From assembly GCF_011516835.1 (NCBI RefSeq), contig NZ_WOTB01000004.1, positions 172,019 through 236,018 of the forward strand: 64,000 nucleotides of DNA, read 5' to 3'. The position numbers and the translations under genes were made by a program. The notes under the pieces were generated by a model. The model made no database searches, had not been told where the DNA came from, and saw only the letters and a program-made list of their open reading frames with translations. This document shows positions 7,000 to 17,007 of this stretch, one piece after another. Numbering within the stretch: position 1 is the stretch's first letter; each line of letters begins with the position of its first letter. The DNA is from Acetobacter musti (GTDB lineage Bacteria; Pseudomonadota; Alphaproteobacteria; Acetobacterales; Acetobacteraceae).

Positions 7000-9864
7000 A
7001 TGGCGGGCACCGATCTCCTTACGGCGGCGCTGAGCGGCAGCAATATCGCTTACGTCGCGGATCTCTATGCACGGTGGGCGGAGGATCCCAAAAGCGTCGA
7101 TCCGTCGTTCGCGACCCTGTTCGGCTCGCTGGATGACGAGGCGGCGTCGATTCTTCAGGATGCGTCCGGCGCGTCTTGGGCGCCGCGCAAATCGATCATC
7201 ACGGGCGATGAGCCGGCTCCGGCCCCGGCTGGCAAGGCCGCCGGGAAGGATTCGGGTCTTGCTGCTTCCGACAGTCTGGCTGTTGCGCAGCTGATCCGGG
7301 CGTTCCGTGAATTCGGGCATCTGGAGGCGAAGACCGATCCTCTCGGGCTGAAGGTTCCGAAGCCGGCGCCGGAGCTTGATCCGGCGACCTATGGTTTCGG
7401 GTCGGCCGATCTCGATCGTCCGGTTTATATCGGCACGGTGCTGTCTCCGCTCCTTTCCGGCCGTGATACGGCGACGGTGAAGGAAATCGCGGCGGCGCTG
7501 CGGGATGTTTACTGTGGCGCGATCGGCGCGGAATATATGTATGCGCGTTCGGAAGAACAGCGCGACTGGTTCCGGTCCCGTATCGAGGGCGACAACTGGC
7601 AGGCCGGCGTTCCTGTCGAGGAAAAAAAGACGATCCTGAAGCATCTGACGGAAGCGGAAGGTTTCGAGAGCTTCTGCCAGAAGCGCTATGTCGGTGCGAA
7701 GCGCTTCGGCCTTGAGGGTGGCGAGATTTCGATTCCGGCGCTTCATGCCGTGATCGATCAGGTTGCGCAGCAGGGTGTGAAATCGGTGGCGATCGGGATG
7801 GCGCATCGTGGCCGTCTGAACACGCTGGTCAACATCGTGCGCAAGCCTTACGTCGCGATGTTCAGTGAATTCGCCGGGCAGTCGTTCAAGCCTGACGATG
7901 TCGCCGGTTCGGGCGATGTGAAATATCACCTTGGATCATCGACGGATGTCGAGATCGGCGGTCATGCCGTTCATATCTCGCTGCAGCCGAATCCCTCGCA
8001 TCTTGAGGCGGTCGATCCGGTTATCTGCGGCAAGGTGCGGGCGGCGCAGGACGATGACGGCGACACGGAAACGCGCCTGTCGCACATGGCGATTCAGATC
8101 CATGGCGATGCGGCCTTTGCCGGTCAGGGCGTGGTTTACGAAACGCTGTCGATGTCGCAGCTGAGAGGCTATCGCACGGGCGGTTCGATCCATATCATCG
8201 TCAACAATCAGATCGGTTTCACGACCAATCCTGTTGACGGGCATTCCGGCATCTATGGGTCCGACATGGCGAAAGCCATCGAGGCGCCGGTGCTGCATGT
8301 GAATGGCGACGATGCCGACGCCGTGGTTTATGCGTCCCGTCTTGCGGCCGATTACCGGCAGAAATTCGCCAGCGACATCATTCTCGACATCATCTGCTAT
8401 CGTCGGCATGGCCATAATGAGCTGGATGAGCCGGTGTTCACGCAGCCGATCATGTACCATGCCATTGCGAACCATGCGACGCCGCATACGGTCTACGCCG
8501 ATCGTCTTGTGAAAGAGGGTGTGGTTTCCGAAGACGATGTGAAATCGCAATGGGATGCCTTCGAGGCGAAGCTGGACGAGGATTTCAAGGCGGCTCAGGC
8601 CTACAAGGTGAACAAGGCTGACTGGCTTGAGGGGAACTGGTCGGGGCTGGAGGCGCCGAAGGCCGGGGATCAGCCGCAGCCGAAGACCGGTCTGTCTGCC
8701 GATGTGCTGAAGAAGATCGGCAAGGCAATCACGACCGTTCCGGAAGGGTTCGATCTCAACACGAAGATCGTCCGTCAGCTCAAGGCCAAGACGAAGGCGA
8801 TGGAGACGGGCGAAGGCATCGACTGGGCGACCGGCGAGGCGCTGGGTCTGGGTTCGCTGCTGCTTGAGAAGCATCGGGTCCGGTTCTCGGGTGAGGATGT
8901 GCAGCGCGGCACATTCAGTCAGCGTCATGCGGTCGTTTTCGATCAGGCGACGCAGGCGCCTTATACGCTGCTGAATCACATCGAGGCGGATCAGGCGAAA
9001 GCCGAGTTCTGGAATTCGCATCTTTCCGAGTTTGGTGTGCTGGGCTTTGAGTATGGCTACACCATGCACAATCCGAACACTCTGGTTGTGTGGGAAGCGC
9101 AGTTCGGTGACTTTGCGAACGGCGCGCAGGTGATCATCGATCAGTTCGTTTCGTCCGGTGAGACGAAATGGCTGCGGATGTCCGGTCTGGTGATGCTGCT
9201 GCCGCATGGTTACGAGGGCCAGGGACCGGAGCATTCCTCGGCGCGTCTGGAGCGGTATCTGCAGCTCTGTGCTGAAGACAACATGTTTGTCTGCAACATC
9301 ACGACGCCGGCGAACTACTTCCATGCGCTGCGTCGTCAGCTGAAACTGTCCTATCGCAAGCCGCTGATCCTGATGGAGCCGAAATCGCTGCTGCGTCACA
9401 AGCTGGCGGTGTCCGAGCTGAAGGATTTCGAGGGCAGAACGACGTTCCTGCCGGTGATCGGTGAGATCGATCCGATTGATGCGGGCAAGGTGGATCGGGT
9501 CGTGATCTGCTCTGGCAAGGTCTATTACGATCTGCTGCAGGAGCGTCGCGATCAGAAGTCTGACACGACGGCGATCATCCGTCTGGAGCAGTTCTATCCG
9601 TTCCCTGATGCGGAGCTTGCGGCTGAGCTGAAGAAGTATCCGGCGGCGAAAAACATTATCTGGTGTCAGGAAGAGACACGGAATGGTGGTGGCTGGAACT
9701 TTGTCGATCGTCTGATCGAGGGATCGCTGGAGAAGGCGGGTCACAAGGTCGGGCGTCCGGTTTATGTCGGCCGTGCGGCGGCGGCCAGTCCGGCGACGGG
9801 TCTGGCGAAGACTCATGCGGCCGAGCAGGTCGCTCTTGTGAAGGAAGCGCTGGGCCTGAGCTGA
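7000..9864 (+). CDS. sucA: 2-oxoglutarate dehydrogenase E1 component
   Basis: This is the thiamine-diphosphate-dependent decarboxylase of the 2-oxoglutarate dehydrogenase complex. The 954-residue length is usual for the family. Visible landmarks are the N-terminal LLTAALSGSNIAYVADLY recruitment helix, GMAHRGRLNTL (about residue 266), the HGDAAFAGQG thiamine-domain motif (about 367), and the C-terminal transketolase-like block with GYEGQGPEHSSAR. It is followed by an intrinsic terminator and then sucB. No sucCD or mdh accompanies it. Confidence 0.97.
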   Translation: MAGTDLLTAALSGSNIAYVADLYARWAEDPKSVDPSFATLFGSLDDEAASILQDASGASWAPRKSIITGDEPAPAPAGKAAGKDSGLAASDSLAVAQLIRAFREFGHLEAKTDPLGLKVPKPAPELDPATYGFGSADLDRPVYIGTVLSPLLSGRDTATVKEIAAALRDVYCGAIGAEYMYARSEEQRDWFRSRIEGDNWQAGVPVEEKKTILKHLTEAEGFESFCQKRYVGAKRFGLEGGEISIPALHAVIDQVAQQGVKSVAIGMAHRGRLNTLVNIVRKPYVAMFSEFAGQSFKPDDVAGSGDVKYHLGSSTDVEIGGHAVHISLQPNPSHLEAVDPVICGKVRAAQDDDGDTETRLSHMAIQIHGDAAFAGQGVVYETLSMSQLRGYRTGGSIHIIVNNQIGFTTNPVDGHSGIYGSDMAKAIEAPVLHVNGDDADAVVYASRLAADYRQKFASDIILDIICYRRHGHNELDEPVFTQPIMYHAIANHATPHTVYADRLVKEGVVSEDDVKSQWDAFEAKLDEDFKAAQAYKVNKADWLEGNWSGLEAPKAGDQPQPKTGLSADVLKKIGKAITTVPEGFDLNTKIVRQLKAKTKAMETGEGIDWATGEALGLGSLLLEKHRVRFSGEDVQRGTFSQRHAVVFDQATQAPYTLLNHIEADQAKAEFWNSHLSEFGVLGFEYGYTMHNPNTLVVWEAQFGDFANGAQVIIDQFVSSGETKWLRMSGLVMLLPHGYEGQGPEHSSARLERYLQLCAEDNMFVCNITTPANYFHALRRQLKLSYRKPLILMEPKSLLRHKLAVSELKDFEGRTTFLPVIGEIDPIDAGKVDRVVICSGKVYYDLLQERRDQKSDTTAIIRLEQFYPFPDAELAAELKKYPAAKNIIWCQEETRNGGGWNFVDRLIEGSLEKAGHKVGRPVYVGRAAAASPATGLAKTHAAEQVALVKEALGLS

Positions 9865-9874
9865 GGCTCTTCTG

Positions 9875-9910
9875 AAAAAACCGGGTGGCCGCAGGGTTAC
9901 CCGGTTTTTC
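9875..9910 (+). terminator. intrinsic terminator between sucA and sucB
   Basis: AAAAACCGGGT (9876-9886) pairs with ACCCGGTTTTT (9899-9909) around a 12-base loop and ends in a T run. It starts 12 bases after the sucA stop. Confidence 0.85.
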
Positions 9911-10088
9911 TTTGTGCGCTGTTTATGCCTGCCCTGTGCGGAGCGGGATACGTCTCGCAGACGTGATGGCAGGTCTCTGGCGAGTGAATTCCGAACGCCG
10001 CAGACTGGCGGCATAACGCGATGACGGTACGTCGCAGGTCTGGTGGATCTGTTAAGGCGTGGATTCGAAAAGGGAAGTGGGAAGCGAG

Positions 10089-11327
10089 ATGTCAGTCGAG
10101 ATCAAGGTGCCGACGCTGGGCGAGAGTGTCACCACGGCGACAGTTGCGAAGTGGCTGAAGAAAGCAGGCGAGGCGGTGACGGCTGACGAGCCCGTGGCCG
10201 AGCTGGAGACCGACAAGGTGACGGTTGAGGTTCCTGCTCCGCAGGCCGGTGTTCTGGAAAACCTTGTCGCCAAGGAAGGTGATGAGGTTGAGGTTGGCGC
10301 GCTGCTGGCCACGCTGGACCCGAACGGCAAGGCTTCGGCGAAGCCTGCGGCTGCTCCTGCGAAAGAGGCGCCTAAGGCTGAGGCGCCGAAGGCGGCTCCG
10401 GCTCCTGTGGCGAAGGCCGCGCCGGCTCCGGTGAAATCCGCTCCGGTGGATGCTTCGGCGGCGCTTCCGGCGGCACGGAAGATGATGGCGGAAAAGGGTG
10501 TTTCCGCGGATCAGGTCGGGACGGGCACGGGCAAGGACGGCCGGATCACGAAGGGCGATGTGCTGGCGTTCCTGTCGCAGCCTTCTGTTGCGGCGCCGGC
10601 TTCGACGAAGCCGCCGCGTCAGGACGATCCGCGTGAAGAGCGTGTGAAGATGACGCGTCTGCGTCGCACGATCGCGCGTCGTCTGAAGGATGCGCAGAAC
10701 ACGGCGGCGATGCTGACGACGTTCAATGAAATCGACATGACGGCCGCCAAGCAGATGCGCGTCGAGTTTCAGGATCTGTTCGTCAAGAAATACGGTGTGA
10801 AGCTGGGCTTCATGTCGATCTTCTCGAAGGCGGTGATCGCGGCTCTGGCTGAGTTCCCGGCGATCAACGCGGAGATCGACGGCGAGGACGTGATCTATCG
10901 TCACTTCGTCAATCTGGGCATCGCGGTCGGTGGTCCGAACGGGCTGGTCGTGCCGGTTCTGCGTGACGCCGAAAACATGAGCCATGCCGAGATCGAGAAG
11001 AAGATCGCGGGCTTCGGCAAGGCGGCGCGCGAGGGTACGCTGAAGATCGACGATCTGGCCGGCGGCACGTTCTCGATCACCAATGGCGGCATCTATGGCT
11101 CGATGCTTTCCACGCCGATCCTGAATGCGCCGCAGTCCGGTATTCTCGGCATGCACAACATTGTCGATCGTCCGGTCGCGGTGAACGGCAAGGTTGAGAT
11201 CCGGCCGATCATGTATGTCGCGCTGTCCTACGATCACCGGATTGTGGACGGGAAGGAGGCGGTCAGCTTCCTGGTCAGCGTGAAGAAATATGTTGAGGAT
11301 CCGCGCAGCCTGCTGCTCGGCCTCTGA
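10089..11327 (+). CDS. sucB: 2-oxoglutarate dehydrogenase E2, dihydrolipoamide succinyltransferase
   Basis: E2 carries the lipoyl arm and transfers the succinyl group to CoA. The 412-residue protein has one N-terminal lipoyl domain with lipoylated Lys43 in ETDKVTVEV and an Ala/Pro/Lys-rich linker (about 80-130). A peripheral subunit-binding domain ([12 protein letters not shown]...[13 protein letters not shown]) follows, then the catalytic domain ending in [12 protein letters not shown] with the active-site His near 383. ATG 10089 ([14 protein letters not shown]) is chosen over one 30 bases upstream because it matches the family start and has a GGAAG site. Confidence 0.97.
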   Translation: MSVEIKVPTLGESVTTATVAKWLKKAGEAVTADEPVAELETDKVTVEVPAPQAGVLENLVAKEGDEVEVGALLATLDPNGKASAKPAAAPAKEAPKAEAPKAAPAPVAKAAPAPVKSAPVDASAALPAARKMMAEKGVSADQVGTGTGKDGRITKGDVLAFLSQPSVAAPASTKPPRQDDPREERVKMTRLRRTIARRLKDAQNTAAMLTTFNEIDMTAAKQMRVEFQDLFVKKYGVKLGFMSIFSKAVIAALAEFPAINAEIDGEDVIYRHFVNLGIAVGGPNGLVVPVLRDAENMSHAEIEKKIAGFGKAAREGTLKIDDLAGGTFSITNGGIYGSMLSTPILNAPQSGILGMHNIVDRPVAVNGKVEIRPIMYVALSYDHRIVDGKEAVSFLVSVKKYVEDPRSLLLGL

Positions 11328-11337
11328 GAGTGCGGAG

Positions 11338-11378
11338 CCTCCCCGCGGGTTTTCCGCGGGGAGGTTTTCTGATTTTTG
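11338..11378 (+). terminator. intrinsic terminator between sucB and lpd
   Basis: CCTCCCCGCGG (11338-11348) pairs perfectly with CCGCGGGGAGG (11354-11364) and is followed by TTTTCTGATTTTT. Confidence 0.88.
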
Positions 11379-11491
11379 CAGTGACCGCATAAGGTGCTGC
11401 GGCTCCGGGATGCCGGGGCACGAACCGGGCGGGCGGCGCGGGGATGCGCGGCATCACAGACGCCGGCCGGCTTCAATCGGGACGGGGAAAT

Positions 11492-13237
11492 ATGGCTATC
11501 GAAATCAAGGTTCCGACACTGGGCGAAAGTGTGACATCGGCCACCGTGGGCAAGTGGCTGAAGCAGCCGGGCGATGCGGTTGCTGTGGACGATCCCATTG
11601 TGGAGCTTGAAACCGATAAGGTGAGCGTCGAGGTTCCGGCTCCGGCGGCCGGGGTTCTGGAAAGCCATGTCGTGAAGGAAGGCGACGAGGTTGAGGTCGG
11701 CGCTGTTCTGGCGATGCTGGATGCGGGTGCGAAGGGCGGCAAGTCTGCTGCGAAGCCGGCTCCGGCGGCTGAGAAGAAGGCTGAGGCTCCGGCGAAGGCG
11801 GCCGCGCCTGCTGCCGCGGCGAAACCTGCGGCTGAAGCGCCGCCGTCCGAGACCGATTATGACATCGTGGTCATTGGCGCCGGTCCGGGCGGTTATATCT
11901 GTGCGATCCGTGCGGCGCAGCTTGGTTTCAAGGTGGCCTGTGTCGAGAAGCGCGCGACGCTGGGCGGCACCTGCCTGAATGTCGGCTGTATTCCGTCCAA
12001 GGCGCTGCTGCATTCTTCCGAGAATTTCCATGCGGCTGAGCATGAGTTTGCGGTGCATGGCGTTGATATTGCCAGCGTGAAGCTGAATCTGGCGCAGATG
12101 CAGAAGCGCAAGGCCGGGATTGTCGAGGCCAACGTCAAGGGCGTTGAGTATCTGTTCAAGAAGAACGGCATCACCTGGCTGAAGGGTGAGGGCAAGGTTC
12201 AGGGCACGGGTCGTCTGACGGTTGCCGGCAAGCCTGTGACGGCCAAGCACATCGTGATTGCTTCGGGCAGTGACAGTGCGGGCCTGAAGGGTGTCGATGT
12301 CGATGAGAAGGTGATTGTCACCTCGACGGGCGCGCTGGAGCTTTCGGCTGTGCCGAAGCGCATGGTCGTGATCGGCGGCGGTGTGATCGGGCTTGAGCTG
12401 GGCAGTGTCTGGCATCGTCTGGGCGCGGAAGTGACGGTGATCGAGTTCCTCGACCGTCTGGTGCCGGGTACCGATAACGAGGTTGAGGCGGCGTTCCGTA
12501 AGATCCTGATCAAGCAGGGTCTGCAGATGAAGCTGGGTCACAAGGTCACGAAGGCCGAGAAGACCGGCAAGGGCGTGGTGCTGACAGTTGAGCCATCCAA
12601 AGGCGGCGCGGCCGAGACGGTTGAGGCTGATGTTGTGCTGCTGGCGATCGGTCGCACGGCTGCCAGCGAGGGGCTTGGACTGGCTGAAGCCGGGATTGCG
12701 CTTGATAACCGTGGCCGGATTGAGGTGGACGAGCATTACGCCACCAATGTTCCGGGCATTTATGCGATCGGTGATGTCATCAAGGGGCCGATGCTGGCGC
12801 ATAAGGCCGAGGAAGAGGGCGTTGCGGTTGCGGAACTGCTGGCCGGTCAGGCCGGGCATGTGAACTACGACGCGATTCCGGGTGTGGTTTACACCTGGCC
12901 GGAACTGGCGACGGTTGGCTTCACGGAAGAGCAGCTCAAGGAGAAGGGTGTTTCCTACAAGGTCGGGAAGTTCCCGTTCATGGCCAACGGGCGTGCCCGT
13001 GCGATGGGCATGACGGACGGCTTTGTGAAGGTGATCGCCGATGCGGCGACCGACCGGGTACTGGGTGTTCACATTCTTGGTCCAGGCGCTGGCGAGCTGA
13101 TTGCCGAGTGCACCATGGCGATCGAGTTCGGTGCGTCGTCCGAGGATATCGGTCGTGTCTGCCATGCGCATCCGACGCTGAGCGAAGCGGTGAAGGAAGC
13201 GGCGCTGGGCGTGAACGGGATGTCGCTGAATATCTGA
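11492..13237 (+). CDS. lpdA: dihydrolipoyl dehydrogenase with N-terminal lipoyl domain (E3)
   Basis: E3 reoxidises dihydrolipoamide with NAD+. The 581-residue protein is longer than ordinary E3 because it carries its own lipoyl domain (residues 1-77, ETDKVSVEV) and an Ala/Lys/Pro linker. The flavoprotein core follows: GAGPGGY FAD site, redox pair C161/C166 in [26 protein letters not shown] site, and C-terminal [11 protein letters not shown] 11492 ([14 protein letters not shown]) matches sucB and has GGGGAAAT upstream. It probably serves the 2-oxoglutarate complex; sharing with pyruvate dehydrogenase is possible. Confidence 0.95.
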   Translation: MAIEIKVPTLGESVTSATVGKWLKQPGDAVAVDDPIVELETDKVSVEVPAPAAGVLESHVVKEGDEVEVGAVLAMLDAGAKGGKSAAKPAPAAEKKAEAPAKAAAPAAAAKPAAEAPPSETDYDIVVIGAGPGGYICAIRAAQLGFKVACVEKRATLGGTCLNVGCIPSKALLHSSENFHAAEHEFAVHGVDIASVKLNLAQMQKRKAGIVEANVKGVEYLFKKNGITWLKGEGKVQGTGRLTVAGKPVTAKHIVIASGSDSAGLKGVDVDEKVIVTSTGALELSAVPKRMVVIGGGVIGLELGSVWHRLGAEVTVIEFLDRLVPGTDNEVEAAFRKILIKQGLQMKLGHKVTKAEKTGKGVVLTVEPSKGGAAETVEADVVLLAIGRTAASEGLGLAEAGIALDNRGRIEVDEHYATNVPGIYAIGDVIKGPMLAHKAEEEGVAVAELLAGQAGHVNYDAIPGVVYTWPELATVGFTEEQLKEKGVSYKVGKFPFMANGRARAMGMTDGFVKVIADAATDRVLGVHILGPGAGELIAECTMAIEFGASSEDIGRVCHAHPTLSEAVKEAALGVNGMSLNI

Positions 13238-13281
13238 GTGAGTGGTGCGGGCGTCTCCGGGCGCCCGCCGGTTCTGGAGAG

Positions 13282-13318
13282 CGCGCTGCCGGGGTGTCCT
13301 GGTGGCGCGTTTTTTTTG
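13282..13318 (+). terminator. intrinsic terminator after lpd
   Basis: CGCGCTGCCGGG pairs with CCTGGTGGCGCG, allowing G-U pairs. Eight T follow immediately. Confidence 0.8.
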
Positions 13319-13323
13319 GGGAG

Positions 13324-13447
13324 GTTTGAGCAGGGCTCTGCCCTGCACCCGGAAGGGGTCGCGGACCCCTTCACCCTTTTTGATTTAATAAATCGGGATC
13401 AAAGGGACTGCGTCCCTTTGCGGGGTCCGGGGCAGAGCCCTGGAGGA
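13324..13447 (+). repeat. family B repeat pair
   Basis: CAGGGCTCTGCCCTGCACCC, GGAAGGGGTCGCGGACCCCTTC and an inverted unit ATCGGGATCAAAGGGACTGC form the two-armed version of the repeat. The same version is tandemly triplicated near 33 kb. Confidence 0.8.
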
Positions 13448-13635
13448 AACTGTTGCCCTGCTTTTCCGATGGGATGCCTGCATCCGCCGGCTTCGGACCG
13501 CGTTCGGAATAACACGCAGCAGGATTCCTTAACGGGTTGTAGGGTAAGGGTGAGACCGTGCGGGCATGTCCATTTTGCGGAAAACCCTGTAACCCGTGGA
13601 ACAGGTGACCATGCCGGAGAGGAACGGGGCAGAGT

Positions 13636-14616
13636 ATGAAAGTGCTGTGGGCGGGCGTTGCGGCAACTGTACTGGCGTCTGCGGTCTGTATTCAGCCGGC
13701 ATTCTGTCAGAAAGGAGCGCCTGTTCCGTCTGCACCGCCTCTGCCGGATAATCCGGCGACGAATTCTGAGGCGATGACTGAGCAACCAGCGCAGCCCGAG
13801 GCTCCGCCGGTTGTCATTCCGCCTCTGCCTTCGCTTGACGATGCCGCCGCGCGGGCCGAGGCGGATCGTCTCGGGCTGGCTTTGCAGCGGGAGGTGCCGC
13901 ATCTGATTCCGCTGACACAGGCGCAGCGTCTGCACTGGGTGCGGATGGCGCGTGAGATGATCGCGGCGTCGGATTTTCAGATTACGCGGGCGCAGGTTCT
14001 TGTGGTGGTGGACCGGAATCCGGCGGTGCAGAAACTGGCGCTGATTCTGGCGCTGCCGGATTCTGCGGACTGGCATGTGATCGGCAGCGTGAAGGTTTCG
14101 ACCGGCACGCGCGGGCGGAAATATTACTATGTGACGCCGACGGGTGTGTTTCCGAACACGACGGACCGGCTGGGGTATCGGGCGGAAGGCACGAAGAACG
14201 AGCATGGGATTCGCGGGATTGGCGCGAAGGGGATGCGGGTCTGGGATTTTGGCTGGCACAATGCGGTCAAGGGCTGGCTGACCGGTGGTGAGACCGGGGA
14301 CATTCGTCTGGAGATGCATGCGACGGACCCGGATTTTCTGGAGAGCCGTCTGGGGCGTCCGGCGTCTGAGGGCTGTGTGAGGATTCCGGCGGCGTTCAAT
14401 GTCTTTCTGGATCATCACGGGCTGCTCGATGTCGAGTATGAGCAGGCGGCGAGCTACGATGAGCGGTTTAAGGCGCTGTTGCCGAAGGGGAGGGTGCCGT
14501 CGCCCATTGCGGGGGAAGCGCTGATCGTTGTCGATTCCGGGCAGAACATGGTGCCGGTGCGTGAATCGGCGAAGGCAAACGGGCCGTTGTGGCAGGCGCG
14601 GCGATCGGATCTGTGA
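13636..14616 (+). CDS. L,D-transpeptidase (YkuD domain), exported
   Basis: YkuD-domain enzymes form 3-3 peptidoglycan crosslinks or attach proteins to peptidoglycan. The 326-residue protein has an N-terminal signal peptide (about residues 1-25, ending near AFCQ). A Pro/Ala-rich linker and the catalytic domain follow, with conserved His in EMHATDPDFLESRLG and active-site Cys247 in SEGCVRI. The SxGCxR motif is intact. It is followed by trxA about 100 bases downstream with its own leader. The exact role in crosslinking cannot be assigned. Confidence 0.9.
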   Translation: MKVLWAGVAATVLASAVCIQPAFCQKGAPVPSAPPLPDNPATNSEAMTEQPAQPEAPPVVIPPLPSLDDAAARAEADRLGLALQREVPHLIPLTQAQRLHWVRMAREMIAASDFQITRAQVLVVVDRNPAVQKLALILALPDSADWHVIGSVKVSTGTRGRKYYYVTPTGVFPNTTDRLGYRAEGTKNEHGIRGIGAKGMRVWDFGWHNAVKGWLTGGETGDIRLEMHATDPDFLESRLGRPASEGCVRIPAAFNVFLDHHGLLDVEYEQAASYDERFKALLPKGRVPSPIAGEALIVVDSGQNMVPVRESAKANGPLWQARRSDL

Positions 14617-14714
14617 AACCTGACGCACCTCCGTATACTGAGTTCTGGTACCGGGGTCTTGACCTGTAACCCGGTCGGCCCAACTCTTCAGGCACACCAG
14701 TTAGGAACACCATT

Positions 14715-15041
14715 ATGAGCGAAAATACGGTTGCGGTCAGCGACACCACATTCGAGACCGACGTGCTGAAGGCTTCTGGCCCGGTTCTCGTGGATTTCTG
14801 GGCGGAATGGTGCGGCCCGTGCAAGATGATCGCTCCGGCGCTTGATGAGATCGGCGCGGAGTTCAAAGGCAAGCTTACTGTTGCCAAGGTCAATATTGAC
14901 GAGAACCCCCAGACTCCGACGAATTTCGGTGTTCGTGGGATTCCGACGCTGATTCTCTTTAAGGACGGCAAGCCGGTGGAGACCAAGGTCGGCGCGATGC
15001 CGAAAAGTCAGCTCAAGGCATGGGTTCAGGGGCTGGTCTGA
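14715..15041 (+). CDS. trxA: thioredoxin
   Basis: A small dithiol oxidoreductase, cytoplasmic, 108 residues. The classic active site WCGPCK has Cys33 and Cys36. The cis-proline region reads [16 protein letters not shown]. Length and motifs fit TrxA well. AGGAACACC precedes the ATG. Confidence 0.97.
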   Translation: MSENTVAVSDTTFETDVLKASGPVLVDFWAEWCGPCKMIAPALDEIGAEFKGKLTVAKVNIDENPQTPTNFGVRGIPTLILFKDGKPVETKVGAMPKSQLKAWVQGLV

Positions 15042-15381
15042 ACGGGACCGGCCGGCGCACAGCCGGTAACGGGGTGAAGGAGATGTTCTCCGCTTCTCTG
15101 TTCCGGTTGTGTTTTTGCTCCGGTCAGCGTAATACGCGTCTATGATTTCTGCCCGCGTCCTTTCTGATTCGATGTCGCGTTTCCGCGCATCGGTGACGCG
15201 TGCCCGTCATCTGCCTCTTCTTTCTCAGCTTCCCCTTCGACTTATCCGCCCCTGAGCGAGCAGACCGATGTGATGTCGGCACGTTCAGGGGATCAGTGAC
15301 AGAGCGTATTTCGTGCCGGTTGCGGCCGGAATCAGGGAGCGGACTGTCGATGTCCGCGCAGACAGAGATTTTGAGGCTTTT
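15042..15381. other. intergenic region upstream of leuA
   Basis: A 340-base gap. It contains GC-rich inverted segments after trxA (ACCGG...CCGGT) but no T run that I would call a terminator. I looked for a leucine-rich leader peptide or a leu attenuator and did not find a convincing one. Confidence 0.4.
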
Positions 15382-16956
15382 ATGACGACCTTCGATCATC
15401 CTTCCTTTGGCCGCGTCACCGATGACCGGGTGTTCATCTTTGACACAACCCTGCGTGACGGCGAGCAGTCCCCTGGCTTTTCGATGAATCTCGAAGAGAA
15501 ACTGCGTATGGCGGAAGCGCTCGCGGATCTCGGGGTGGATGTGATCGAGGCGGGATTTCCGGTTGCCTCGAAAGGGGATTTCGAATCGGTTGCGGAGATC
15601 GCGCGGGTCGTTCGGGGCGCTGTTGTCTGTGCGCTGGCCCGTTCGGGCGGGAAGAACGATATCACGGCTGCCGGCCAGGCTATCGCTCACGCCGAGCGGG
15701 GCCGGATTCATAATTTTATCTCCACCTCTCCGCTGCATATGAAATACAAGCTGCGGATGGAGCCGGAGACTGTTCTCGAGATCGTCACGACCGGCAACAA
15801 GGCCGCCCGTAATCTGACGGATGATGTGGAGTGGTCTGCTGAGGACGGTTCCCGCACGGAGCCGGATTTTCTGTGTCGCTGCGTTGAGGCCGCGATCAGG
15901 GCGGGTGCGACGACGATCAATATCCCTGACACTGTCGGCTATGCCACGCCTGAGGATATGGAACGGATCTTCGCCATGCTGAAGAGCCGGGTGCCTGGCG
16001 CCGACAGCGTGATCTTCTCGGCTCATAATCATAACGATCTGGGGCTTGGTGTGGCGAACACGCTGGCTTCGTTGCGTGGCGGCGCCCGTCAGATTGAGTG
16101 TACCATCAACGGCATTGGCGAGCGCGCCGGGAATGCCGCTCTGGAAGAGATCGTTATGGCGCTGCGTACCCGCCATGACCAATATCCGTTCACGAACCGG
16201 ATCCAGACGGAAAAGCTGCTGAAGCTGTCACGGATGCTGTCCACGACCACGGGTTTTGACGTGCAGCCGAACAAGGCCATTGTGGGACGCAATGCCTTTG
16301 CTCATGAGAGCGGCATTCATCAGGACGGTGTTCTGAAAAACGCGGCGACTTATGAAATCATGACGCCGGAGAGCGTGGGCTGGTCGAAATCTTCGCTGGT
16401 TCTGGGCAAGCATTCCGGGCGTGCGGCGTTCCGGGACAAGCTGATGGCGCTGGGCTACACGCTGGGCGATAACCAGCTGAACGATGCCTTCGCGCGGTTC
16501 AAGGATCTCGCCGATCGGAAAAAGGTGGTTTACGACGACGATATCGTCGCTCTGGTTGACGATGAGGTTCGTGATCATCAGCGAATCCGGTTCCTGTCGC
16601 TGGATGTCAGCGCCGGTTCCCGTCGTCCGGCCGAAGCCACGCTCGAACTGGAAATCGACGGCGAACTGGTTGAGGCGACCGCGACGGGCAATGGTCCGGT
16701 TGATGCGGCTTTCAATGCGGTTCGCAGTGCTTATCCGCATACGGCCCGTCTGGCGCTGTATTCCGTCGGTGCGGTGACGGAGGGGACTGATGCGCAGGCG
16801 CGGACGACTGTCCGGCTTGAAGAAGAGGGCAAGATGGTTGACGGTCAGGGCGCGGATGCCGATACGGTTGTCTCGGCGGTCCGTGCCTATGTTCATGCGC
16901 TGAACAAGCTGCTGGTCAAGCGTGCCCGGACGGAGCCGGAAGCGCTGCCGGCCTAA
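15382..16956 (+). CDS. leuA: 2-isopropylmalate synthase
   Basis: First committed step of leucine synthesis: condensation of acetyl-CoA with 2-oxoisovalerate. The 524-residue protein has the metal and substrate loop DTTLRDGEQSPG near residue 20, the metal-binding HNHNDLGLG, GIGERAGNA, and HESGIHQDG in the linker. The C-terminal allosteric domain continues to about residue 510, so leucine feedback control is likely. ATG 15382 (MTTFDHPSFGR) is preferred to an upstream GTG. Confidence 0.95.
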   Translation: MTTFDHPSFGRVTDDRVFIFDTTLRDGEQSPGFSMNLEEKLRMAEALADLGVDVIEAGFPVASKGDFESVAEIARVVRGAVVCALARSGGKNDITAAGQAIAHAERGRIHNFISTSPLHMKYKLRMEPETVLEIVTTGNKAARNLTDDVEWSAEDGSRTEPDFLCRCVEAAIRAGATTINIPDTVGYATPEDMERIFAMLKSRVPGADSVIFSAHNHNDLGLGVANTLASLRGGARQIECTINGIGERAGNAALEEIVMALRTRHDQYPFTNRIQTEKLLKLSRMLSTTTGFDVQPNKAIVGRNAFAHESGIHQDGVLKNAATYEIMTPESVGWSKSSLVLGKHSGRAAFRDKLMALGYTLGDNQLNDAFARFKDLADRKKVVYDDDIVALVDDEVRDHQRIRFLSLDVSAGSRRPAEATLELEIDGELVEATATGNGPVDAAFNAVRSAYPHTARLALYSVGAVTEGTDAQARTTVRLEEEGKMVDGQGADADTVVSAVRAYVHALNKLLVKRARTEPEALPA

Positions 16957-17007
16957 ACGGTGTGCCGACGGCTCCCGGAGTATCGATGAAGCCGGTGTCC
17001 GGGGCCG

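Noticed and set aside
7936..10014. Long minus-strand open frame (692 codons) opposite sucA
   Set aside because: It is the shadow of strongly biased codons in sucA. Its composition is Arg-rich and it has no domain.
11234..13348. Minus-strand open frame of 704 codons opposite lpd
   Set aside because: Shadow of the E3 gene, Arg/His/Asp-rich without domains.
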